Made by a program: the position numbers and the translations under genes. A stretch of 14,115 nucleotides of DNA from Pseudomonadota bacterium. GTDB lineage: Bacteria; Myxococcota; Myxococcia; Myxococcales; Myxococcaceae. Position 1 is the first letter of the stretch, and each line of letters opens with the position of its first letter. Below, in pieces: positions 6,778 to 13,604 of the stretch. The notes below the pieces were generated by a model. The model did no database searches, had not been told where the DNA came from, and worked only from the letters and a program-made list of their open reading frames with translations. Location of the stretch: NCBI GenBank assembly GCA_023424585.1, contig JAFADT010000444.1, positions 1 through 14,115 on the forward strand, written 5' to 3'.

Positions 6778-7045
6778 CCGCGAACAGGAGGCGGGGGCTG
6801 ATTCTGCCCTGGCCGAAGGCCGCGCACCCGGGCTAAGCCCAGCTCCCCGGGTTTGATGACGCCCTGAGCCATCCGTGCTGTCTACTCGCCGGGCAGGGAG
6901 TCACTTGAACCCCCAACAGCCTTGCCTTGGGCCTCCGCTTGCCGTCCAATGGTGCACAAACCAATGATCGCGGCCAGTGGCGGTTTCCTGGAGCATGCAC
7001 ACCGTTGCGATCACCGACTCGGGAAAGCGGGTGAAGGGGAAGGCG
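6778..7045. other. Intergenic region upstream of the chalcone-isomerase-like gene
   Basis: These 268 bp lie between the broken start of the oxidoreductase remnant and the next gene. They contain the inverted repeat ACCCGGG (6826-6832) / CCCGGGT (6846-6852) followed by TTTG, and a shorter overlapping GGGC/GCCC pair (6830-6840) that could fold as an alternative. The promoter of the downstream gene should be here, but I cannot place it with confidence. I found no trace of the missing Fe-S domain of the oxidoreductase. Confidence 0.45.
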
Positions 7046-7597
7046 ATGATGGGGACGGCGTGGAAAATGGGGGCGCGAGGGGTCGCGCTGGGGATGCTCC
7101 TGCTGGTGGGCGCTGCCGCCCACGCGGGACAGGCGGGCGGGGTCAACATGCCGGATTCCCTCCAGGTGGAGGGCAAGACGCTGGCGCTCACCCACATGGA
7201 GCTGAAGAAGAAGCTCTTCTTCAACATCTACGTGTGGAGCCTCTACATGGAGGAGGAGCCCACCTGCTTCAAGGAGGCCGTGGCCTCCAACAGCCTGAAG
7301 CGCCTGCACTTCCGCTTCCTGCGCACCATCACCCGCGAGCAGCTGGTGGGCAGCTTCCGCGAAGGCCTGCGCCAGAACCCGGCCATGCGCCAGGACGCCC
7401 TCAGCCAGTCCCTGGAGAAGCTCCTGTCGTCCCTGCATGACGTGCGCAAGGGCGACGACCTCGTCCTCACCTACCTGCCCGGCTCCGGCCTCCACGTCTC
7501 CGGCGGCGCGTCCGGCGGCGTCCACATCCCCGGCAAGTCCTTCGCCGACGCCCTCTTCAGCTCCTGGCTGGACACCCACCCCATCTTCCCCAAGTAG
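7046..7597 (+). CDS. Exported chalcone-isomerase-like (Chalcone_3 type) protein
   Basis: From the ATG at 7046 this is 183 aa. A Sec signal peptide (KMGARGVALGMLLLVGAAAHA, ending near residue 27) directs it to the periplasm. The mature part matches the bacterial CHI-like family: KKKLFFNIYVWSLYM at 54-68, HFRFLRTITREQL in the middle, KGDDLVLTYLPGSGLHV at 135-151, and a C-terminal IPGKSFADALFSSWLDTHP. In plants the fold cyclises chalcones or binds fatty acids. Bacterial periplasmic members have no established substrate and may bind lipids, so no reaction is claimed. The frame is open to a GTG at 6977, but AAGGGG 6 nt before 7046 and the signal-peptide layout favour this start; the next codon is also ATG. 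A lone transcript or a leaky link to the OmpA gene 116 bp downstream are both possible. Confidence 0.83.
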   Translation: MMGTAWKMGARGVALGMLLLVGAAAHAGQAGGVNMPDSLQVEGKTLALTHMELKKKLFFNIYVWSLYMEEEPTCFKEAVASNSLKRLHFRFLRTITREQLVGSFREGLRQNPAMRQDALSQSLEKLLSSLHDVRKGDDLVLTYLPGSGLHVSGGASGGVHIPGKSFADALFSSWLDTHPIFPK

Positions 7598-7655
7598 GCG
7601 CTCGGCCGGCAGGGAGGTTGGGCCTCAAATTGGATGCGCGTTTCTCCTAGGCTGC

Positions 7656-7682
7656 GGGTCTGAGCGCGGTAGTCTCAGACCC
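7656..7682. repeat. 9-bp perfect inverted repeat in leader of OmpA-domain gene
   Basis: GGGTCTGAG (7656-7664) and CTCAGACCC (7674-7682) are exact reverse complements around a 9-nt loop. The structure ends 31 nt before the ATG at 7714 and starts 58 nt after the preceding stop. It may be a terminator for the chalcone-isomerase-like gene, an operator, or a 5' leader hairpin. No T tract follows. Confidence 0.6.
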
Positions 7683-7697
7683 ACCAACATCCTTGTC

Positions 7698-7704
7698 AGG
7701 AGGA
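7698..7704 (+). promoter_or_regulatory. Shine-Dalgarno site deciding the start at 7714
   Basis: AGGAGGA ends 9 nt before the ATG at 7714. The frame is open back to an ATG at 7693, but only the start at 7714 puts a proper lipoprotein signal at the N-terminus. Confidence 0.7.
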
Positions 7705-7713
7705 ATCGCACCT

Positions 7714-8526
7714 ATGCGGACACGTCTGGTTCTGGCTGCGCTCGTTGCCCTCTCCACGGGTTGCGTCTCGCAGGGGAAGTTCAACGAGAAGGCCCTGGAG
7801 GCGGAGGGGCTGACGAAGAACCTCACGGACGAGAAGGCGGCCCGCGCGGCCGCCGAGGCGAAGGTGAAGGAGCTGGAGGAGAAGCAGGCCGCGCTGGAGC
7901 AGGAGAAGACCGCGCTGCAGACGCGCCTGGATGCCTCCGAGAACCGCCTCACCTCCGCCGCGGCCGAGCGCCGCGCCCTGGAGGACAAGAACGCGCAGCT
8001 GGCCGCGCTCAACGAAGAGCTGGGGCGCAACGCCAAGAAGCTCGCGCAGGCGAAGGAGGAGCTGGAGAAGAAGAGCGCCGAGTACGAGAGCCTGGCCCAG
8101 TCCCTCAAGCAGGAGATCTCCGACGGCAAGATCGAGCTGTCGGAGATGAAGGGCCGGATGACGGTGCAGCTCAAGGACAAGATCCTCTTCGCGTCCGGCT
8201 CCGCGCGCGTGGGCAAGGAAGGCCAGGAGGCGCTGGTGAAGATCGCCGACGCGCTCAAGACGGTGAAGGGCCGCATCGTGCGCGTGGAAGGCCACACGGA
8301 CGACGTGCCCACCGGCGGCGGACAGTTCCCCACCAACTGGGAGCTGAGCCTGGCGCGCGCGATGGCGGTGGTGCGTTCGCTGCAGGACTCGGGCGTGGAT
8401 CCGACCATGCTTTCCGCGGCGGGTTATGGGCAGTACCAGCCGCTCGTTCCCAATGACACACCGGAGCACAAGAGCCAGAACCGGCGCATCGAGATCGTCC
8501 TCGCTCCGAGCCTCGGAGGGCGCTAG
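7714..8526 (+). CDS. OmpA-domain coiled-coil lipoprotein
   Basis: This is a 270-aa predicted lipoprotein in three parts. Residues 1-17 are a signal peptide ending at LSTGC, so Cys17 would be acylated. The lipobox is slightly relaxed, with Leu at -4 and Ser at -3. Residues about 25-145 are an Ala/Glu/Lys-rich coiled coil. Residues about 155-265 are an OmpA/MotB-type peptidoglycan-binding domain, with ILFASGSARV, VEGHTDDVPT (191-200), NWELSLARAMAVVRSL (208-223), AAGYGQYQPLVPNDT and the closing NRRIEIVL. The Asp of GHTDD and the Arg of ELSLARA correspond to the residues that hold diaminopimelate. It would tether a membrane to the cell wall, with the coiled coil as spacer. It sits 32 bp before the TonB-dependent receptor and is probably cotranscribed with it, which suggests the coupling of an outer-membrane complex to peptidoglycan. 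Confidence 0.92.
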   Translation: MRTRLVLAALVALSTGCVSQGKFNEKALEAEGLTKNLTDEKAARAAAEAKVKELEEKQAALEQEKTALQTRLDASENRLTSAAAERRALEDKNAQLAALNEELGRNAKKLAQAKEELEKKSAEYESLAQSLKQEISDGKIELSEMKGRMTVQLKDKILFASGSARVGKEGQEALVKIADALKTVKGRIVRVEGHTDDVPTGGGQFPTNWELSLARAMAVVRSLQDSGVDPTMLSAAGYGQYQPLVPNDTPEHKSQNRRIEIVLAPSLGGR

Positions 8527-8558
8527 GAGGGGGCGCGGGAGAGATCCGCGCACCCTTC

Positions 8559-11177
8559 ATGAGAACGCTCCTCTGCGTCGTCTGTGTATTGCTTGCGTCC
8601 GGAGCCGTGGCACAGGCTCCGGATGCAGGGACCCTCGCTGGTGATGCTGGCGTTCCCACGGGCGAGCTGACGAAGCCGCCCGCGCTCCTGCGCCAGGTCG
8701 AAGCCGCCTACCCGCCGGACGCCGCCGCCCAGCAGCTCGAGGGCACGGTGGTGATGTTCATCGACATCTCGGAGACGGGCGCCGTCACGAACGTCGAGGT
8801 CACCCAGCCCGCGGGCCACGGCTTCGACGAGGCCGCTGTCGAGGCCGTGAAGCAGTTCCAGTTCGAGCCGGCGGAGATCGACCACGTCCCCGCGCCGGTG
8901 CGCATCCAGTACGCCTACCAGTTCGTCTTCCGCGCGCCGGCGCCTCCACCGGAGGCCGCGCAGGACGGCGGTGTCCAGGAGCCGCGGGGGCCGGTGAACT
9001 TCAGCGGCCGGGCGCTGGAGCGCGGCACGCGCAAGCCGCTGGTGGGCGCGGAGGTGGTGCTCACGGAGCTGGACCGCTCCACCGTCACGGACAGCGAAGG
9101 GCGCTTCTCCTTCCGGGGCGTCCCCGTGGGCACGCACCCGGTCATCGTGGTGCTGGGCAACTACGACCGCTTCAAGACGCAGGAGACGATTGAGGCGGGC
9201 CAGGAGACGCAGGCCACGTACTACGTGCAGCGGCGCATCTTCAGCCAGTATGAGACGGTGGTCCGCAGCGAGCGCGAGCGCAAGGAGGTGACGCGCACCA
9301 CCCTCACGGTGGCGGAGGTGCAGCGCGTGCCGGGCACGCAGGGCGACACGCTCAAGGTGGTGCAGAACCTGCCGGGCGTGGCGCGGCCCGCGTTCAACGG
9401 CGGCGCGCTGGTCATCCGCGGCACCAGCCCCCAGGAGTCCGGCGTCTTCCTGGACGGCCTGCGCATCCCCATCCTGTATCACTTCGGGGGGCTCACCTCT
9501 GTCTACAACTCGGACCTGCTGGAGGCGGTGGACTACCTGCCCGGCAACTTCTCCGCGTACTACGGCGACATCACCGGCGGCGTCATCAACGTGCGCAGCC
9601 GCGAGCCCCGGACGGACCGCCTGCACGCCACGGTGGGCCTCAGCGTCATCGAGTCCAACGCGGTGGTGGAGGGCCCCCTCACGGACACGCTGAGCTTCGC
9701 CATTGGCGGCCGGCGCTCGTACATCGACCTGGTGCTCAAGGCGGTGCCGTTCGACGACGACAGCCTCCAGGTGGCGCCGCGCTACTACGACGCGCAGGCC
9801 AAGCTGGTGTGGAAGCCCAACAGCCGCCACACCTTCACGCTGCAGGGCCTGACGTCGCGCGACCGGCTGGCGCTGCTGCTGGATCAGCCGGCGGACAACG
9901 ACCCGTCCATCAACGGCGGCCTGGACGTGACGACCGGCTTCAACCAGCTGCGCCTGCGGCACCAGTTCCGCGAGGGCAAGCTGACGCTCGACACGCACGG
10001 GCTGATTGGCAACACCCTCCTGGACTTCCAGGTTGGCGAGCGCGGGCTGCGCATCGCGTCCACGGACCTGTACCTGCGGCCCACGGTGGAGTACGCGTTC
10101 AACGACCGCGTGACGGTGGCGGGCGGCCTGGACGTGGTGGCGAACCTGGCGAAGGTGACGGCCAGCATCCAGCAGCCGCCGCGCGAGGGCGAGCCGCCGT
10201 CGCCGCTCGTCACGGAGGACCTCATCCACATCGATGGGGACTTCACCCAGTACTACCCGTCCGCCTGGGCGGAGGTGCGGTGGCGGCCCCTGGAGAACCT
10301 GCTGGTGGTGCCGGGCGTGCGCACGGAGAGCTACGTCTTCACGGACCAGCAGGAGGTGAAGCACACGGTGAACCCGCGGGTCGCGGTGCGCTACGCGCTC
10401 ACGGAGGCGCTGACGCTGAAGGGCGGCGCGGGCGTCTATCACAGCCCGCCGGTGCAGGATGAGCCGTCGCCGGGGTTCGGCAACCCGGACCTGGGGGCGA
10501 AGCGGTCGCTCCAGTACAGCGTGGGCGCGGAGTGGCAGGCGCGGCCGGAGTGGTTCGTGGGCAGCGAGGTCTTCTACAACGACCTGGATGACCTCATCGT
10601 CCGCTCGAGCGCGCGCGTCGAGCGGGACGGCGAGTCCGTGCCGGAGAACCTGAAGAACGGCGGCGTGGGGCGCATCTACGGCTTCGAGCTGCTCATCCGC
10701 CGCGCGCTGACGGACCGGCTGTTCGGCTGGCTTTCGTACACGCTCAGCCGCAGCGAGCGCCGGGACGCGCCGGGGGCGCGCTGGCGCAAGTTCGACAACG
10801 ACCAGACGCACGTGCTGACGGCCATCGCCAGCTACAAGCTGCCGAGGGGCTGGGAGGTGGGCGCGCGGTTCCGCTTCGCCTCCGGCAACCCGACGACGCC
10901 GGTGCTGGGGGCGAAGCGCGACGACACGACGGACGTGTTCATCCCGTACTACGGGCGGGTCAACTCGCAGCGGCTGCCGTCGTTCAACCAGCTGGACCTC
11001 CGCGTGGACAAGAACCTCGTCTTCGACACCTGGAACCTGGACCTCTACCTGGACCTGACGAACGCGTACAACAACCAGTCGGTCGAGGGCGTGGCCTACA
11101 ACTACAACTACTCTCAACGCGAGTTCTTCAAGGGCCTGCCCATCCTGCCCGTGCTCGGCCTGAAGGGGGCGTTCTGA
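8559..11177 (+). CDS. TonB-dependent outer-membrane receptor with N-terminal TonB-C-like domain
   Basis: This is an 872-aa receptor. A signal peptide occupies residues 1 to about 20. Residues about 41-126 look like a TonB C-terminal domain, with VEAAYPPDA, GTVVMFIDISETGAV, FDEAAVEAVKQFQFEPA and a closing YAYQFVF. Residues about 147-215 are a carboxypeptidase-regulatory-like beta sandwich (GRALERGTRKPLVGAEVVL, TDSEGRFSFRGVPVG). The plug follows at about 240-346, with LKVVQNLPGVARPAFNGG, LVIRGTSPQESGVFLDG and YYGDITGGVINVRSR. The rest is a 22-strand-type barrel ending in Phe. Such receptors import siderophores, vitamins, glycans or other large ligands; the ligand here is not readable. No classical TonB box is obvious. 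The ATG is 32 bp after the OmpA gene, and the only purine-rich site (GGGAGAGA, 8537-8544) is rather far away. A lipoprotein gene starts 4 bp after the stop. Confidence 0.93.
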   Translation: MRTLLCVVCVLLASGAVAQAPDAGTLAGDAGVPTGELTKPPALLRQVEAAYPPDAAAQQLEGTVVMFIDISETGAVTNVEVTQPAGHGFDEAAVEAVKQFQFEPAEIDHVPAPVRIQYAYQFVFRAPAPPPEAAQDGGVQEPRGPVNFSGRALERGTRKPLVGAEVVLTELDRSTVTDSEGRFSFRGVPVGTHPVIVVLGNYDRFKTQETIEAGQETQATYYVQRRIFSQYETVVRSERERKEVTRTTLTVAEVQRVPGTQGDTLKVVQNLPGVARPAFNGGALVIRGTSPQESGVFLDGLRIPILYHFGGLTSVYNSDLLEAVDYLPGNFSAYYGDITGGVINVRSREPRTDRLHATVGLSVIESNAVVEGPLTDTLSFAIGGRRSYIDLVLKAVPFDDDSLQVAPRYYDAQAKLVWKPNSRHTFTLQGLTSRDRLALLLDQPADNDPSINGGLDVTTGFNQLRLRHQFREGKLTLDTHGLIGNTLLDFQVGERGLRIASTDLYLRPTVEYAFNDRVTVAGGLDVVANLAKVTASIQQPPREGEPPSPLVTEDLIHIDGDFTQYYPSAWAEVRWRPLENLLVVPGVRTESYVFTDQQEVKHTVNPRVAVRYALTEALTLKGGAGVYHSPPVQDEPSPGFGNPDLGAKRSLQYSVGAEWQARPEWFVGSEVFYNDLDDLIVRSSARVERDGESVPENLKNGGVGRIYGFELLIRRALTDRLFGWLSYTLSRSERRDAPGARWRKFDNDQTHVLTAIASYKLPRGWEVGARFRFASGNPTTPVLGAKRDDTTDVFIPYYGRVNSQRLPSFNQLDLRVDKNLVFDTWNLDLYLDLTNAYNNQSVEGVAYNYNYSQREFFKGLPILPVLGLKGAF

Positions 11178-11181
11178 CGCC

Positions 11182-12075
11182 ATGCGCACTCCCGTCCTCT
11201 TGTCTGTCATTGCGTTGCTGGGGTCGAGCGCGTGCACGGGCTCCAACTTCGAGGAGCCCAGCGAGGTTCGCCGCGTGCGGGTGCTCGGCATCAAGGCGGA
11301 GCCGGCGGAGCTGGCGTTGGAGCCGAACGCCTCCACGCCGCCGCCGCCGGTGACGTTCAGCGCGCTGGCGGTGACGCCGGACGCGCGTCCGGTGACGGTG
11401 ACGTACGCGCTGTGCCGGCCGGACGTGAATCCCTACGGGGACGTGGCGTGTCCCGGGGACAGCGGGGTGCCGCTGCGGGACGGCGTGCTGTCGTTGAGCG
11501 ACCCGGCGGTGCAGGCGCTGCTCATCGCGTCGTTCCAGGCGGCCACGGGGAGCACGGGCGGCGGGGACGGGGGGACGTTCGACTTCAACGACCCGCAGGT
11601 GCAGCAGGTGTTGCAGGCGGGGCTGCCGCTGTTCGTGGGGTACGAGGCGACGGACGGCAGCGGGACGCCGGAGGGCGTGGAGCGGGGCGTGCGGCGCATC
11701 ACGCTGCGCTCGACGGACGCGCCCAACCAGAACCCGGTGATGCAGGACGTGCTGTGGGACGACGCGCCGCTGTCCGGGCCGCTGCCGCTGGGCGCGGAGG
11801 TGACGTTCACGCCGGTGTTGGGGGCGGGGAGCGAGGAGACCTACGCCACGGCGGACGGGACGCAGACGGAGCAGATCTTCTTCAGCTGGTTCGCGACGGG
11901 CGAGGGCGAGGTGGGCTCATTCCGCTCGCTGGAGCCGGTGGACGGCAAGCCCGGCGACCCGACGACGACGTACACGACGTCCGCGACGCCGGAGCGCATC
12001 ACCCTCTGGGTGGTGGCCCGCGATGGCCGCGGAGGCACGGATTGGACGACGCGCACGGTGGACGTGGGGCCTTGA
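11182..12075 (+). CDS. Lipoprotein of unknown function coupled to the receptor
   Basis: I do not recognise a named family. The 297-aa product begins with a short signal peptide and a lipobox-like LLGSSAC, so Cys18 would carry lipid. The mature chain opens with RRVRVLGIKAEPAELALEP and continues with VTFSALAV and RPVTVTYALCRPD, alternating hydrophobic residues that suggest an Ig-like beta sandwich. A Gly/Asp linker (STGGGDGGTFDFND, about 130-143) follows. Near the C-terminus, IFFSWFATGEGEVGSFRSLEP and ERITLWVVARDGRGGTDWTTRTVDV look like a second beta domain. Only a few Cys remain. The gene starts 4 bp after the receptor stop, so translation is probably coupled and the protein is a likely cell-surface or periplasmic partner of that receptor. 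A SusD-like role is tempting, but SusD proteins are much larger and helical, so the analogy is positional only. Confidence 0.8.
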   Translation: MRTPVLLSVIALLGSSACTGSNFEEPSEVRRVRVLGIKAEPAELALEPNASTPPPPVTFSALAVTPDARPVTVTYALCRPDVNPYGDVACPGDSGVPLRDGVLSLSDPAVQALLIASFQAATGSTGGGDGGTFDFNDPQVQQVLQAGLPLFVGYEATDGSGTPEGVERGVRRITLRSTDAPNQNPVMQDVLWDDAPLSGPLPLGAEVTFTPVLGAGSEETYATADGTQTEQIFFSWFATGEGEVGSFRSLEPVDGKPGDPTTTYTTSATPERITLWVVARDGRGGTDWTTRTVDVGP

Positions 12076-12155
12076 GGGCCGAATCCTGCGGCGCAGCGTG
12101 GGCGCGGAACCGGAGGCCCCGCCGTCGCCTCTGGGGGGGATGCAGGCGCCCTGGA

Positions 12156-12183
12156 GGGGCTTCCGTCGGATGGCGGCAGCCCC
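12156..12183. terminator. Weak hairpin between convergent genes
   Basis: GGGGCT (12156-12161) pairs with AGCCCC (12178-12183) in the 117-bp gap where the receptor unit and the Hsp70 gene converge. The loop is 16 nt and there is no T tract. Position alone suggests a shared termination zone. Confidence 0.25.
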
Positions 12184-12192
12184 TGACCGGCT

Positions 12193-13449
12193 TCACCCCG
12201 TCAGCGACGCGGACGCGCGTCCCAGGCCCTCCGCCACGGAGGTGAAGGCGTCCGCCGTGCGCACGCGCTCCGCTCCGAAGCGCTTCACGTACAGCTCCCG
12301 CACCGCCGGAATCTGCGACGAGCCTCCCGTCAGGAAGACCGCGTCAATGTCCCGGGCCTCCGGGTGCTTCGCCAACAGCCCCTCCGTGCACTGCGACAGC
12401 TCCTCCAGCAACACTCGGCTCGCGGACTCGAACTCCGCGCGCGTCATCGGCTCGTGCAGGCGGATGCGCGCCTCGTCGAAGTCGATGGTCGCCACGTCCT
12501 CGCTCGACAGCTTCACCTTCGCCGCTTCAATGGACCGGAACAGCCGGTAGCCCAGGTTGTCCATCACCAGGTCGTAGAGCGCCTGGATCTCCGCGGGGTG
12601 GTCGCTCGTGTCGAGCATCACCTCCAGCAGCTCCTGCGTGGACTTCTCCCGGATGAACGACATCTCGTGCCAGTTGAGCAGCTTCGCCAGCACGTGCTGC
12701 GGAATGGGCAGCCGCTTGTGGCTGAAGCCCTTCACCCTGTACGTGGACCCCGCGCCGAACCTGGGCAACAGCTTGTGCCGCATGATCTCCGCGTCGAACC
12801 GGTCCCCGCCGATGCGCACGCCCGTGGACCCCACCACGTCCGGCCTGCGGTCCAGGTTCCCCCGCCGCGACGGCCCCAGCCGCATCAACGTCAGGTCCGT
12901 CGTGCCGGCGCCGAAGTCCGCCACCAGCACCAGCTCGTCCTTCCGCAGCCGCGCCTCGTACGCGAGCGCCGCCGCGATGGGCTCGATCAGGAACTGCACC
13001 TGCGTGAAGCCCGCCAGCTCCGCCGCCTTGCGCAGGCGCTTCTCCGCCAGCGCGTCCGCCTCCGGGTCCGGCGTGAAGACCGCCGGCCGGCCCAGCACCA
13101 CGGACGTGGGCGGCTCGCCCAGGTGGGCCCCGGCCGCCTCGCGCACGCGGCGCAGCAGGATGGCCACCAGGTCCTCGATGGTGTACGTGCGCCCCTTCAC
13201 CTGCGTGGCCCGGAAGGACGAGCTGTGCAGGAAGGACTTCACGGACTGGATGAACCGCCCGTTGTTGTCCTCCAGGTAGCGCTGGATGGCGTCCGCGCCC
13301 GTGAACACCTCGCGCTCGTCCTCCGCGAAGAAGAGCACGGAGCGGAACAGCCGGGGCTCCGGGGTGTGGGGCTGCAGCGGCAGCACGGTGCCGTCCGGCA
13401 GGGCCAGGGCGGTGTTGCTGGTTCCGAAGTCGAGTCCGCAGGCGCGCAT
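12193..13449 (-). CDS. YegD-like Hsp70-family ATPase without substrate-binding domain
   Basis: This is a 418-aa actin/Hsp70-fold protein. Phosphate-1 motif LDFGTSN is at 6-12, the connecting motif EPIAAALAY at 156-164, phosphate-2 motif VADFGAGTTDL at 176-186, and the adenosine motif FLTGGSSQIPAV at 372-383. All nucleotide-binding elements look intact. It ends where the nucleotide-binding domain ends, so it lacks the peptide-binding domain and lid of DnaK. This agrees with the YegD group (about 450 aa), whose function is not established. It is therefore unlikely to be a general chaperone on its own. The ATG at 13449 places the phosphate-1 loop at the N-terminus as expected; the open frame upstream to 13647 is low-complexity and antisense to the next gene. 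The ribosome site is weak. It converges on the receptor unit and is divergent from the Gln-rich lipoprotein gene. Confidence 0.9.
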   Translation of the reverse strand: MRACGLDFGTSNTALALPDGTVLPLQPHTPEPRLFRSVLFFAEDEREVFTGADAIQRYLEDNNGRFIQSVKSFLHSSSFRATQVKGRTYTIEDLVAILLRRVREAAGAHLGEPPTSVVLGRPAVFTPDPEADALAEKRLRKAAELAGFTQVQFLIEPIAAALAYEARLRKDELVLVADFGAGTTDLTLMRLGPSRRGNLDRRPDVVGSTGVRIGGDRFDAEIMRHKLLPRFGAGSTYRVKGFSHKRLPIPQHVLAKLLNWHEMSFIREKSTQELLEVMLDTSDHPAEIQALYDLVMDNLGYRLFRSIEAAKVKLSSEDVATIDFDEARIRLHEPMTRAEFESASRVLLEELSQCTEGLLAKHPEARDIDAVFLTGGSSQIPAVRELYVKRFGAERVRTADAFTSVAEGLGRASASLTG

Positions 13450-13604
13450 GGGGGGGCGCCCCTTATCGCCATTCCCCCGGACGCGGTAGCCCCAAAGTGA
13501 CCGCCGCAGGGCGAGCGGATGGGCGAGCGCCCGCAGTCCACCGGCTTGGCGCCCCACGGGCCACCGCCATCTTTGTCCTGTCCTCTCTTTGACAGGAGAA
13601 CCCC
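13450..13604. promoter_or_regulatory. Divergent promoter region, Hsp70 / Gln-rich lipoprotein
   Basis: These 155 bp must carry both promoters. On the minus strand a GATAAG (13463-13468) lies where a -10 box for the Hsp70 gene could be, but no matching -35 is evident. The right end contains the hairpin at 13576-13597. Confidence 0.35.
13576..13597. repeat. 7-bp inverted repeat overlapping a ribosome binding site
   Basis: TCCTGTC (13576-13582) and GACAGGA (13591-13597) are exact reverse complements with an 8-nt loop. The right arm contains most of the AGGAG Shine-Dalgarno site (13594-13598) of the gene starting at 13605. Confidence 0.6.

Noticed and set aside
6905..6968. Possible sigma-70-like promoter for the chalcone-isomerase-like gene (TTGCCG near 6939, AATGAT near 6963).
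   Set aside because: Only 4 of 6 matches in each box and an 18-nt spacing; such combinations are expected by chance and nothing else supports it.
8523..11336. 937-codon open frame on the minus strand opposite the TonB-dependent receptor.
   Set aside because: It is the antisense shadow of a high-GC gene: the translation is His/Arg/Ala/Val-rich low-complexity text without any family motif, while the plus strand has clear domains across the whole length.
11182..12075. SusD-type partner for the TonB-dependent receptor.
   Set aside because: SusD proteins are around 500 aa and mainly helical with TPR-like repeats. This one is 297 aa and beta-rich, so only the position is similar.
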